From an uncultured Rhodospirillales bacterium (lineage in GTDB: Bacteria > Pseudomonadota > Alphaproteobacteria > Acetobacterales > Acetobacteraceae), in assembly GCA_903865895.1 (NCBI GenBank), contig CAIPLM010000130.1, positions 1 to 37,665 of the forward strand: a stretch of 37,665 nucleotides of DNA, read 5' to 3'. A program made the position numbers and the translations under genes. Below the pieces are notes generated by a model. It was not told where the DNA came from. It saw only the letters and a list, made by a program, of their open reading frames with translations, and made no database searches. Shown here piece after piece: positions 15,749 through 24,010 of this stretch; the first letter of the stretch is position 1, and each line of letters starts with the position of its first letter.

Positions 15749-17293
15749 ATGTCCATGAACGGGGCGGAAAGCCTGGTCCACACGCTGCTCGCCAGCGGCA
15801 TCGATACGTGCTTCGCCAATCCCGGCACGTCGGAGATGCATTTCGTCGCGGCGCTCGACCGTGTGCCCGGCATGCGCTGCATCCTCGGGCTGCAGGAGAA
15901 CGTCGTCACCGGCGCCGCCGATGGCTATGCCCGCATCGCCGGCAAGCCCGCCGCCACCCTGCTGCATTGCGGCCCCGGCCTCGCCAATGGCTGGGCCAAT
16001 CTGCACAATGGCCGCCGCGCCAACACCATGATGGTGAACTGCGTGGGCGACCAGGCGACCTATCACCGCCCGCTCGATGCCCCGCTGACCGCCGATACCG
16101 AGGGCCTCGCCCGCGCCGTCTCCGGCTGGGTGCGCACCTGCACCACCGCCGAGGAAGTTGGCGCCCAGGCCGCGGTGGCCGCCCAGGCGGCGCAGACCTC
16201 GCCAGGCACCATCGCCACCCTGATCCTGCCGTCGGACACGTGCTGGAATGATGGCGGCGTGGTCGCCGCCCGCCTGCCAATCCCGGCTGCCCCCACCGCC
16301 GCGCCACACGCGGTGAAGATTGCGGCCGAGCTGCTGCGCAACGGCAAGAAGACGCTGATCGTCCTCGGCAATGGCGCGCTGCGCGCCGGCCCGGTGGCCG
16401 ATGCCCACCGCATCGCCGCCGCCACCGGGGCCGACGTGATCGCCGCCGGCTCCAACGGCCGCGTCGAGCGTGGCCGGGGGCGGCATCCGGTCAACCGCAT
16501 CCCCTACCCTGTCGACCAGTCAGTCGGCCTGCTGAAGCAGTATGCCCAGGTGATCCTGGTCGGCACGCCGAAGCCGGTGATCTTCTTCGCGTATCCCAAC
16601 AAGCCCGGCACCCCCGTGCCCGCCGATGCGCAATTGCATGTGATGACCCGCCCGGAGCACGACCAGGTACAGGCCCTCGCGGCGCTTGCCGACGAACTGG
16701 GTAACCCCGCGCACGTGCCGCACACCGGCGCCGCCACGGCCGAACTCGGCCGCGGCAAAATCACCACCGAGGCCTTCGCCGCCACACTCGCCACACTGAT
16801 GCCGGAAAACGCCATCATCGCCGATGAGAGCGTGACCTTCGGCCGCGCCTTCTTCCCCGCCACCCATCATGCCGCCCCGCATGACTGGCTGAACGTGACC
16901 GGCGGCGCCATCGGCGGCGGCATTCCGCTCGCTACCGGTGCGGCGATCGCCGCACCTGATCGCCGGGTGATCAACCTGCAAGCCGACGGCTCGGCGATGT
17001 ACACCATCCAGGGGCTCTGGACCCAGGCGCGGGAGAACCTCGATATCACCACGGTGATCTTCTCCAACCGCAAGTACCAGATCCTGATCGGCGAACTTGC
17101 CAATGTCGGCGCCAATCCCGGCCGCACCGCGATGGACATGCTGGACCTCGGGAACCCCGACATCGATTTCGTAAAGCTCTCCGAGGGCATGGGCGTCCCC
17201 GGCGCGCACGCCACCACGATGGAACAGCTCAACGACCTGCTGGCCGGTTCGCTGAACCGCAAGGGGCCGTTCCTCATCGAGGCGATCATCTGA
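15749..17293 (+). CDS. Thiamine-diphosphate-dependent enzyme, acetolactate synthase/benzoylformate decarboxylase-like
   Basis: The product is 514 residues. AGAGGGG lies 7 bases before the ATG. It has the three-domain ThDP layout: a pyrimidine-binding domain with NPGTSEMHF (about 24-32), the conserved Glu in LQENVVTGAADGYAR (about 50) and a His in LLHCGPG (about 73). A central domain of about 150 residues follows, then a diphosphate-binding domain with LQADGSAMYTIQ and the Asn of IFSNRKYQI. The positions of the PGTSE and LH residues mirror Ser26 and His70 of benzoylformate decarboxylase. The family is often labelled acetolactate synthase large subunit, but there is no regulatory subunit here. 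Decarboxylation of a 2-keto acid is the more likely reaction. Confidence 0.85.
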   Translation: MSMNGAESLVHTLLASGIDTCFANPGTSEMHFVAALDRVPGMRCILGLQENVVTGAADGYARIAGKPAATLLHCGPGLANGWANLHNGRRANTMMVNCVGDQATYHRPLDAPLTADTEGLARAVSGWVRTCTTAEEVGAQAAVAAQAAQTSPGTIATLILPSDTCWNDGGVVAARLPIPAAPTAAPHAVKIAAELLRNGKKTLIVLGNGALRAGPVADAHRIAAATGADVIAAGSNGRVERGRGRHPVNRIPYPVDQSVGLLKQYAQVILVGTPKPVIFFAYPNKPGTPVPADAQLHVMTRPEHDQVQALAALADELGNPAHVPHTGAATAELGRGKITTEAFAATLATLMPENAIIADESVTFGRAFFPATHHAAPHDWLNVTGGAIGGGIPLATGAAIAAPDRRVINLQADGSAMYTIQGLWTQARENLDITTVIFSNRKYQILIGELANVGANPGRTAMDMLDLGNPDIDFVKLSEGMGVPGAHATTMEQLNDLLAGSLNRKGPFLIEAII

Positions 17294-17331
17294 CCGGCGA
17301 TGGGGCTGGATGATGCATCCCGCCCCATCTT

Positions 17332-17358
17332 CCCGGATTGCGCTTCGCCCCATCCGGG
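17332..17358. repeat. REP-like palindrome
   Basis: CCCGGAT and ATCCGGG form a 7-bp stem around TGCGCTTCGCCCC, followed by CTAC. On the other strand it reads GTAGCCCGGATGGGGCGAAG and onward, the form of a REP palindrome I know from many alphaproteobacterial genomes. It lies between the ThDP enzyme and the acyl-CoA synthetase gene. Confidence 0.6.
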
Positions 17359-17365
17359 CTACGAT
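17338..17365 (+). promoter_or_regulatory. Candidate sigma-70 promoter before the acyl-CoA block
   Basis: TTGCGC, a 16-base spacer and TACGAT lie 29-56 bases before the acyl-CoA synthetase start. The match overlaps the REP-like palindrome, so part of it may be chance. Confidence 0.35.
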
Positions 17366-17393
17366 CGTCCGAGATACGGGAGACCCCACGATA

Positions 17394-19508
17394 ATGACCG
17401 CCGTGCCCCAGGCCCGCTTTCGCAGCCTCACGAACCTGTTCGCGCCGCGTTCGGTGGCCGTGCTGGGGGCTTCGTCGGACCCCGGGCGGATCGGCGGCAA
17501 GCCGATCGCCTATATGATCAAGCAGAAGTTCCAGGGCGCGCTTTACCCGGTGAACCCCGCCCGTGACGAGGTCCAGGGGCTGAAATCCTACAAATCGGTG
17601 GCCGATCTGCCGGAAGTGCCGGATGTCGCGGTGGTCGCGGTGCCGGCGGCCTTCGCGCCGCAGGCGGTGGCCGATCTCGCGGCGCGCGGGGTCAAGGGCT
17701 GCGTGATGCTAACCGCCGGGTTTGCCGAGGTCTCCGAAGAGGGGGCAGCGATCCAGGCCGGCATGGTGGCGACGGCGAAGGCGGCGGGGATGCGCCTGCT
17801 GGGGCCGAACTGCCTCGGCCTGTTCAATGCCGGCATCGGCTACTACCCGACGTTCACCTCGTCGGTGGAGACTGGCTGGCCAATGCCCGGGCGTATCGGC
17901 ATCGCCTCGCAATCCGGCGCCTATGGCACGCATCTCTACACCGCCGCCCGCAACCGTGGCATCGGCGTGCCGATCTGCGTGACCACCGGCAATGAAAGCG
18001 ACGTCACCATCGGCGACGTCATCGGTTGGCTGGCGGAGCATGACGGCACCGACGTGATCGCCGCCTACGCCGAGGGCATTCGAGAATCGGAGAGCTTCAC
18101 CACCGCCCTGGCCGCGGCGCGGGCCGCGCGCAAGCCGGTGGTGCTGATGAAGGTCGGCCGCTCCGGCCTTGGCGCCAAGGCCGCCGCCTCGCACACCGCC
18201 TCCAACGCCGGCGATGACGCGGTGACCGATGCGGTGCTGGCGGAATATGGCGTGGTCCGCGCCCGCACCACCGAGGAGATGCTGGATATCGCGCATCTCG
18301 CGACCCGGCGGATCTATCCGGTCGGCGGCACGCTCGGGGTGATGACGGTGAGTGGCGGGGCGGGAGTGCTGATCTCGGACGCCGCCGATGCCGCAGGGGT
18401 CGCGATGCCCGAGATGCCCGCGGATGCGCAGGAGAAACTGCGCGGGTTGATCTCGTTCTGTGCCCCGCGCAACCCCGTCGACTGCACCGCCCAGGCGTTC
18501 AACGAATTCCCCAAGGTCGGCCTGTTCCTCGATTCACTCTGCGGCGATGGCGGCTATTCCACGGTGATGGGGTTCTTCTCACAAACCGGCGGCGCGCCGT
18601 CGGTGTGGGAGAAGCTGCGCGCCACGCTGCGCGAGACGCGCGACAAATACCCTGACCGGCTCTACGTGCTCTCCATCCTCGCCGACGCCGAGAAAACGGC
18701 GGCCTATGAGGCTGATGGGTTCGCGGTGTTCGAGGACCCGACGCGCGCGGTGGTGGCGATTGCGGCGATGCACCGCTACGGCGAGGCTTTCGCCAAGGCG
18801 CCGGGCGCCGCGCCACCTTCGGTGCCCGCCGTCATCCTGCCCGCCGCGACACCGACGGAGGCTGAGGCCAAGCTTCTGCTCGCCGAGGCCGGCATCGCCA
18901 GCGCGCCCGAACGCGCCTGCGCCAGTGCGGATGCGGCGGTGGCTGCGGCGGCGGCGTTCGGCTTCCCGGTGGTGATGAAGATCCTCTCGCCCGATATCAT
19001 CCATAAATCGGAAATCGGTGGCGTGCTGCTTGGGGTCGGCGATGCCGATGCCGTGCGTGCCGGCTACGCCACCCTGCTCGATCGCGCCCGCGCCCATGCG
19101 CCCGGCGCCCGCATCGAGGGCGTGCTGGTCGCCAAGCAGCTTTCCGGCGGCACTGAATGCATCATGGGCACCGTGCGCGATCCCGTTTTCGGCCCGGTCG
19201 CGATGTTCGGCCTTGGCGGTATTTTCGTCGAGGTGATGAAGGACGTGGTGTTCCATCGCTGCCCCTTCGGGCCTGACGTCGCCGAGGCGATGATCCGCTC
19301 CATCAAGGGGGCGCCCTTGCTGCTGGGCGCGCGCGGGCGCAAGCCGGCCGACATCGCGGCCTTGGCGGCGATGCTCTCCCGGCTCTCGGTGTTCGCGGCC
19401 CAAGGCGGGCCGCGGCTGCAATCGATCGATCTCAACCCTGTCTTCGCCATGCCTGATGGCGAGGGCGCTTTCGCCGCCGATGCGGTGCTGGAAATCGGAG
19501 ACGCCTGA
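17394..19508 (+). CDS. Acyl-CoA synthetase (ADP-forming), acetate-CoA ligase family
   Basis: The product is 704 residues in the single-chain order CoA-binding domain (SVAVLGASSDPGRIGGKP, about 20-37), succinyl-CoA-ligase-like domains, and a C-terminal ATP-grasp domain (AKLLLAEAGI...FPVVMKILSPDIIHKSEIGG). The catalytic His that carries the phosphate is in AASHTAS (about 267). The reaction is acid + CoA + ATP to acyl-CoA + ADP + phosphate. Some members act on aromatic or branched acids such as pimeloyl or feruloyl type, so the substrate is open. ATG at 17394 follows GGGAG. Its stop abuts the ATG of the CoA-transferase A subunit, making it the first gene of the acyl-CoA block. Confidence 0.9.
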   Translation: MTAVPQARFRSLTNLFAPRSVAVLGASSDPGRIGGKPIAYMIKQKFQGALYPVNPARDEVQGLKSYKSVADLPEVPDVAVVAVPAAFAPQAVADLAARGVKGCVMLTAGFAEVSEEGAAIQAGMVATAKAAGMRLLGPNCLGLFNAGIGYYPTFTSSVETGWPMPGRIGIASQSGAYGTHLYTAARNRGIGVPICVTTGNESDVTIGDVIGWLAEHDGTDVIAAYAEGIRESESFTTALAAARAARKPVVLMKVGRSGLGAKAAASHTASNAGDDAVTDAVLAEYGVVRARTTEEMLDIAHLATRRIYPVGGTLGVMTVSGGAGVLISDAADAAGVAMPEMPADAQEKLRGLISFCAPRNPVDCTAQAFNEFPKVGLFLDSLCGDGGYSTVMGFFSQTGGAPSVWEKLRATLRETRDKYPDRLYVLSILADAEKTAAYEADGFAVFEDPTRAVVAIAAMHRYGEAFAKAPGAAPPSVPAVILPAATPTEAEAKLLLAEAGIASAPERACASADAAVAAAAAFGFPVVMKILSPDIIHKSEIGGVLLGVGDADAVRAGYATLLDRARAHAPGARIEGVLVAKQLSGGTECIMGTVRDPVFGPVAMFGLGGIFVEVMKDVVFHRCPFGPDVAEAMIRSIKGAPLLLGARGRKPADIAALAAMLSRLSVFAAQGGPRLQSIDLNPVFAMPDGEGAFAADAVLEIGDA

Positions 19509-20195
19509 ATGGCCATCAACAAATTCGTTCGTGACATGGCCGAGGCGCTGGCCGGCGTGAAGGACGGTTCGATCGTCCTGCTCGGTGGCTTCGGCGCGGT
19601 CGGCCAGCCCAACCAGCTGCTCGATGGGCTGATCGAGCACGGCGCCAAGGACCTCACGGTCGCCGTCAACAACGCCGGCTCCGGCCGCGTCGGCCTCGCC
19701 CGGCTGATGGAGCTGAAGCGGGTGCGCAAGCTGATCTGCACCTTCCCGCGCTCGCGCGATCCGGTGGTGTTCGAGACGCTCTACAAGGCCGGCGAGATCG
19801 AGCTCGAAATCGTGCCACAGGGCACGCTGGCCCAGCGCATCCAGGCGGCCGGCTACGGCATGGGCGCCTTCTATACGGCCACCTCGGTCGGCACCCCGAT
19901 CGCCCGCGGCAAGGAGCATCGCGAGTTCGACGGGCGGGAGATGGTGCTGGAATACGCGCTGAAGGCCGATCTCGCGCTGATCGAGGCCTGGCAGGCCGAT
20001 CGCTGGGGCAACCTGACCTACAAGGACGCCGGGCGGAACTTTAACCCGATCATGGCCCAGGCCGCCGAGCTGACAGTAGTGCAGACCCAGCATGTGGTCG
20101 AACTCGGTGATCTCAACCCCGAGCACGTCATCACCCCCGGTATTTTCGTCGACCGGGTGCTTCACGTTCCCTACGGCGACCCGCCGATTTTCTGA
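19509..20195 (+). CDS. CoA-transferase subunit A (3-oxoacid CoA-transferase family)
   Basis: The 228-residue product has the subunit A pattern: LLGGFGAVGQPNQLLDGL near 25-42 and VNNAGSGRVGLARL near 55. It also has GTLAQRIQAAGYGMGAFYTATSVGT near 110 and DLALIEAWQADRWGNL near 155. It pairs with the next gene to move CoA between short acyl or 3-oxo acids. The ATG starts directly after the synthetase stop with GGAG upstream. Size (228 and 219 residues for the pair) matches ordinary PcaIJ/ScoAB enzymes rather than the longer ring-opening IpdAB relatives. Confidence 0.92.
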   Translation: MAINKFVRDMAEALAGVKDGSIVLLGGFGAVGQPNQLLDGLIEHGAKDLTVAVNNAGSGRVGLARLMELKRVRKLICTFPRSRDPVVFETLYKAGEIELEIVPQGTLAQRIQAAGYGMGAFYTATSVGTPIARGKEHREFDGREMVLEYALKADLALIEAWQADRWGNLTYKDAGRNFNPIMAQAAELTVVQTQHVVELGDLNPEHVITPGIFVDRVLHVPYGDPPIF

Positions 20196-20207
20196 GGAGA
20201 TCATCCC

Positions 20208-20867
20208 ATGGACGCTGCAACCGAGTTCAAACCGTGGTCGCGCGACACGATGGCGTCGCTGGTGGCCGACGACATTCCCGAGGGCTGGTACGTCAACCTC
20301 GGCATCGGCATCCCCACGATGGTGGCCAACCACGTGCCGCTCGATCGCGAGGTGATTTTCCATTCCGAGAACGGCATTCTCGGCATGGGCCCGGCGCCGC
20401 CGGAGGCCGAGATCAACCCTTGGCTGATCAATGCCGGCAAGCAGTACATCACGCTGCGCAAGGGCGGATCCTACGTGCACCATGCCGACAGCTTTGGCAT
20501 GATCCGCGGCGGGCATCTTGATCTCTGCTGCCTCGGCGCCTTCGAAGTGGCCGATAACGGCGATATCGCGAATTGGGCGACCTCGGAGAACGACACCGCG
20601 CCGGCCGTCGGTGGCGCCATGGATCTCGCCGCTGGCGCCAAGCGCCTGTGGGTGATCATGGAGCACATGACAAAGGACGGGCGTTCGAAAATGGTGAAGA
20701 AATGCGACTATCCGCTGACCGCGCCCCGTGCGGTGAAGCGGGTCTACACCAATTTCGGCATTTTCGACGTCACCCCGCGCGGCTTCGAGGTGCGTTCCAT
20801 CGTGCCGGGCATGTCGCGCGAAACCCTGCAGGCGCGCACCGACGCGCCGTTGTACTTCGCGGAGTGA
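20208..20867 (+). CDS. CoA-transferase subunit B
   Basis: The 219-residue product has the active-site motif SENGILGMG near residues 49-57, whose Glu forms the covalent acyl/CoA intermediate. Other conserved parts are GWYVNLGIGIPTMVANHVP and the segment HADSFGMIRGGHLDLCCLGAFEV. The N-terminus is typical of this subunit. GAGGAG precedes the ATG, 12 bases after the A subunit stop. It works with subunit A as a heteromer in the cytoplasm. Having both a transferase and an ADP-forming ligase in one operon gives two ways to activate the acid. Confidence 0.93.
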   Translation: MDAATEFKPWSRDTMASLVADDIPEGWYVNLGIGIPTMVANHVPLDREVIFHSENGILGMGPAPPEAEINPWLINAGKQYITLRKGGSYVHHADSFGMIRGGHLDLCCLGAFEVADNGDIANWATSENDTAPAVGGAMDLAAGAKRLWVIMEHMTKDGRSKMVKKCDYPLTAPRAVKRVYTNFGIFDVTPRGFEVRSIVPGMSRETLQARTDAPLYFAE

Positions 20868-20871
20868 GGCC

Positions 20872-21924
20872 ATGAGCACCGCCGAGGACCGGTCCGAGAA
20901 CATCCGGCTGTTGCGCGAGAGCGCGGCCGCCGTGATCCCCGGCGATTATCGCCGCATCCGCGCGTTGCGCTTCCAGGACCCGGGTTTCGACCCGGCGACC
21001 TGGAAGGAGATGTGCGACATGGGCTGGGCGGCGCTGCGCGTGCCCGAGGCCAAGGGCGGATCGGGGCTTGGCGTCGCCGAATACTGCGCACTGGCGGAGG
21101 AGCTTGGCCGCGGCCTGGTGCCGGAGCCCTTCATCGGCTCGGTCACCGCGGCCTCGCTGCTTTCGGGCGGCGCGCTGGCCGAGGTGTTGGCCGGCGACAA
21201 GGTGATCCTGCCGGCGTGGCAGGAGCGGCCGAACTCGCTGGATACGGCGGGTGATACAACCGTGGCCGGCGGGCGGGCCAATGGGCGTAAGGCCTTCATC
21301 CCGATGGCCGCCGGCGCTGACGCCTTTATCGTCTCCGGACGGGATGGGCTGGCACTGGTGGCGCGTGATGCCGCCGGGGTGTCGCTCAGCATCGAGCGCA
21401 CCCAGGATGGCGGTAATTTTGGCACCCTTACTTTGGACAACGCCGCCTGCACGCCGCTCAGCGGCGACATGGCGGAGGCGTTGGAGGAGGCGGCACTGGC
21501 GACCGGCGCCTATCTGCTGGGGGTGATGGACCGCGCCTTCGCGATGACGCTCGACTACATGAAGACCCGCAACCAGTTCGGCCGCGCCATCGGCAGTTTC
21601 CAGGCGCTGCAACACCGGGCGGCCGATCTCAAGATCCAGGTGGCGCTCACCCGCGCCTCGGTTGAGGCGGCGGCGGTGACGCTCGATACCTCGCAGCACC
21701 CGGCGCTTCGGCAATCCGTGGTGTCGCGCGCCAAGGCGCGGGCAGCCGATGCGGCGATGCTGGTGACGCGCCAGTGCATCCAGCTGCATGGCGGCATCGG
21801 CTATACCGACGAGGCCGATATCGGGCTGTTCCTGCGCAAGGCGATGGTGCTTTCGCACCTCTATGGCGGCGCGGCGCTGCATCGCGGGCGGTTTGCGGCG
21901 GTGGCGCCGGAGGATGATGAGTGA
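20872..21924 (+). CDS. Acyl-CoA dehydrogenase, shorter subunit
   Basis: The 350-residue product is an acyl-CoA dehydrogenase with a shortened, divergent middle domain (about residues 115-205 has little of the usual beta domain). The C-terminal domain has TRNQFGRAIGSFQALQHRAAD near 225-245 and QLHGGIGYTDEADI near 300. The lengths of this and the second dehydrogenase (350 and 382 residues) resemble the alpha/beta pairs of heterotetrameric dehydrogenases such as FadE28/FadE29 of mycobacteria. In those, only one subunit type carries the complete catalytic site. It starts 4 bases after the CoA-transferase stop and is followed by an AT-rich repeat element. Confidence 0.87.
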   Translation: MSTAEDRSENIRLLRESAAAVIPGDYRRIRALRFQDPGFDPATWKEMCDMGWAALRVPEAKGGSGLGVAEYCALAEELGRGLVPEPFIGSVTAASLLSGGALAEVLAGDKVILPAWQERPNSLDTAGDTTVAGGRANGRKAFIPMAAGADAFIVSGRDGLALVARDAAGVSLSIERTQDGGNFGTLTLDNAACTPLSGDMAEALEEAALATGAYLLGVMDRAFAMTLDYMKTRNQFGRAIGSFQALQHRAADLKIQVALTRASVEAAAVTLDTSQHPALRQSVVSRAKARAADAAMLVTRQCIQLHGGIGYTDEADIGLFLRKAMVLSHLYGGAALHRGRFAAVAPEDDE

Positions 21925-21932
21925 GGGAAGGC

Positions 21933-22051
21933 CTTCTTTTTCTGAAGAAAAAGAAGCAAAAAGACTTTTATCCGTTCGCTTCACGGTCTCCCGGGAGACT
22001 CCGCGGCAAAATGGATAAAAGTTTTCTGGTTCTTTTTTTCAAAAAAGAACC
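21933..22051. repeat. AT-rich double-hairpin repeat, copy B (complete)
   Basis: The element is symmetric. It begins with hairpin CTTCTTTTTCT/AGAAAAAGAAG with GA loop (21933-21956), then arm ACTTTTATCC (21964-21973). The centre contains the perfect palindrome GTCTCCCGGGAGAC (21986-21999). The matching arm GGATAAAAGT (22013-22022) follows, then hairpin GGTTCTTTTTT/AAAAAAGAACC with TC loop (22028-22051). It sits inside the acyl-CoA block, between a dehydrogenase and a crotonase gene, in otherwise very GC-rich DNA. No T-run follows. See also 7841 and 29110. Confidence 0.75.
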
Positions 22052-22079
22052 GCTTTCTTACTGCTGAAGGGTATTTTTC

Positions 22080-22841
22080 GTGACGATGCTGCTCGAATCC
22101 CGCCAAGGCGCGACCGCTGTGCTCACCATGCACCAGCCCGCTCGCAAGAACGCGCTCGCCATGGCAATGCGCGAGGAGATGATCGCGGCGATCGAGCGCA
22201 TCGAGGCGGATAGCACGGTGCGCGCGGTGGTGATCACCGGCTCGGACGGCACGTTCTGCTCGGGCGGGGATATCAGCGGCATGAACGCCGCCGATTTCGC
22301 CGGTGGGCGCGAGCGCTTCCGGATCACCCATCGCCTGGTGCGGCTGATGATCGAGAGTGCCAAGCCGTTCATCGCCGCCGTCGAGGGCTGGGCGGCCGGC
22401 GCGGGGATGGGGGTGGCGACCTGCTGCGACACGGTGGTGGCGGCGGCCGGCGCGCAATTCGTCTCACCGTTCAACCGCCTCGGCCTCGTGCCGGATTTCG
22501 GCCTGCTGCACACGCTGCCCAAGCGGGTCGGCGAAGGTCCGGCGCGGCAGATTTTTCTGCGTGGCGCGCCGTTCGATGCGGCGCATGCGCTCAAGATCGG
22601 CATGGTCGACGAGATCGTGCCGGATGGCACGGCGCTGGAGCGGGCGCTGGCAATTGCCGATGAGTTCGCCAATGCCGCGCCGATTCCGCTGGCGATGGTG
22701 AAGAACTACATGAGCCGCGGCCTCGCCGAGGCGCTGGATTGGGAGCGCAACGCCCAGGCGGCGATGTTCCTCACCGCCGACCACGCCGAGGGCCGCGACG
22801 CCTTCCTCGCCCGGCGCAAGCCGGTTTTCACCGGACGCTGA
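22080..22841 (+). CDS. Crotonase-family enoyl-CoA hydratase/isomerase, PaaG-like
   Basis: The 253-residue product has the oxyanion-hole motifs FCSGGDISGMN near 59 and AAVEGWAAGAGMGVA near 100. In the catalytic region it reads SPFNRLGLVPDFGLLHTLP. The Glu of classical enoyl-CoA hydratases (PE..G) is replaced by Phe, and the LVPDFG Asp stands where PaaG-type isomerases have their single acidic residue. Isomerisation of a double bond or ring-oxygen shift is therefore as likely as simple hydration. The start may be GTG at 22080 or ATG at 22086; AAGGG upstream fits either. The next dehydrogenase ATG begins two bases after its stop. Confidence 0.87.
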   Translation: MTMLLESRQGATAVLTMHQPARKNALAMAMREEMIAAIERIEADSTVRAVVITGSDGTFCSGGDISGMNAADFAGGRERFRITHRLVRLMIESAKPFIAAVEGWAAGAGMGVATCCDTVVAAAGAQFVSPFNRLGLVPDFGLLHTLPKRVGEGPARQIFLRGAPFDAAHALKIGMVDEIVPDGTALERALAIADEFANAAPIPLAMVKNYMSRGLAEALDWERNAQAAMFLTADHAEGRDAFLARRKPVFTGR

Positions 22842-22843
22842 GC

Positions 22844-23992
22844 ATGACTGTTGACCTGAACGACCTTGACGACGAGACCTTCCGCGCGACCGTGCGGGAC
22901 TGGGTGGTCGCGAATTATCCCGAAGAGCTGCGCAACCCGCCCAAGCGCCTGCACTGGCGGGACAATAAGGTGTGGTATTTCAAGCTGGCCGAGAAAGGCT
23001 GGCTCTGCCCGGGCTGGCCGGCCGAGCATGGCGGCATGGGGCTGAATGCAGGCAAGCAGATCATCCTGCTTGAGGAGTTCGAGCGCTACGGCGTGGCGCG
23101 CACCAATGACCATGGGATCATCATGGTCGGGCCGCTGCTGATCCAGTACGGAACGGATGCGCAGCGCGCCGAGTTCCTGCCGAAAATCCTCGCCGGCGAG
23201 CATATTTGGTGCCAGGGCTATTCCGAGCCCAATGCCGGCTCCGACCTCGCGAGCCTGCGGACCTCCGCCGTCTCCGATGGGGACGATTGGGTGGTCAATG
23301 GCCAGAAGATCTGGACCACGCTGGCCAATGACGCCAACTGGATCTTCCTCCTCGTGCGTACCGATCCCGGCGCCAAGAAACAGGAGGGCATCACCTTCCT
23401 GCTGGTACCGATGGACAGCCCCGGCATCACCGTGCGGCCGATCATCAACATCGATCTGCATGACGAGTTCTGCGAGGTGTTCTTCGACAATGTCCGCGTG
23501 CCCAAGCGCTGGACAGTCGGCGAGGTCAATAAGGGCTGGACGATGGCGAAGAACCTGCTGGGGTTCGAGCGCATCTATCTCGGCTCGCCCAAGCTCTCGG
23601 GCTACGCGCTGTCGCGCCTGCGCATGCTGGCCGAGCGCATGGGCACCTGGGAGGAGCCGAACTTCCAGGACCGCTTCACCCGGCTGCGCATGGAGATGGA
23701 CGACCTCAAGGCGTTGCACGCCACCTTCGTGGATATCGTGCGCCGCGGCGATGCGCTGGGGCCGGATGTCTCGATGCTGAAGGTGATTCAGACCGAGCTG
23801 TTCCAGAAAATCACCGACGAAATGATGGATATCGCCGGCGCCAATGCCGGGCTGCTGGAGCCGATGGAGGGCAACCGCAACCTGCACCCCTCCGGCCAGT
23901 TCATCCAGGCGCGGCCGAGCACGATCTACGGCGGCTCCAACGAAATTCAGCGCAATATTCTCGCCAAGAACGTACTGGGCCTGCCGGGGTAA
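22844..23992 (+). CDS. Acyl-CoA dehydrogenase, larger subunit
   Basis: The product is 382 residues from ATG at 22844; longer in-frame reading into the crotonase gene is spurious. It has the FAD-binding signature YSEPNAGSDLASLRT near 124, WVVNGQKIWTTLAND near 147, and the C-terminal TIYGGSNEIQRNILAKNVLGLPG. In medium-chain enzymes the catalytic Glu lies at the position of the first Gly after Tyr in this motif (YEG), so the base here must come from elsewhere, as in FadE29-like enzymes. Together with the 350-residue dehydrogenase it may form an alpha2beta2 enzyme acting on a bulky or branched CoA thioester. Confidence 0.92.
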   Translation: MTVDLNDLDDETFRATVRDWVVANYPEELRNPPKRLHWRDNKVWYFKLAEKGWLCPGWPAEHGGMGLNAGKQIILLEEFERYGVARTNDHGIIMVGPLLIQYGTDAQRAEFLPKILAGEHIWCQGYSEPNAGSDLASLRTSAVSDGDDWVVNGQKIWTTLANDANWIFLLVRTDPGAKKQEGITFLLVPMDSPGITVRPIINIDLHDEFCEVFFDNVRVPKRWTVGEVNKGWTMAKNLLGFERIYLGSPKLSGYALSRLRMLAERMGTWEEPNFQDRFTRLRMEMDDLKALHATFVDIVRRGDALGPDVSMLKVIQTELFQKITDEMMDIAGANAGLLEPMEGNRNLHPSGQFIQARPSTIYGGSNEIQRNILAKNVLGLPG

Positions 23993-24010
23993 GGCGGCGC
24001 CTCTCGCATG

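Noticed and set aside
19509-20867. CoA-transferase pair as IpdAB-type ring-cleaving hydrolase
   Set aside because: Subunit sizes and the SENGILGMG motif fit ordinary 3-oxoacid CoA-transferases; there is nothing specific for IpdAB.
18579-20903. A 774-codon open frame on the minus strand
   Set aside because: It is antisense to the acyl-CoA synthetase and CoA-transferase genes, which have full motifs; composition is that of a shadow frame.
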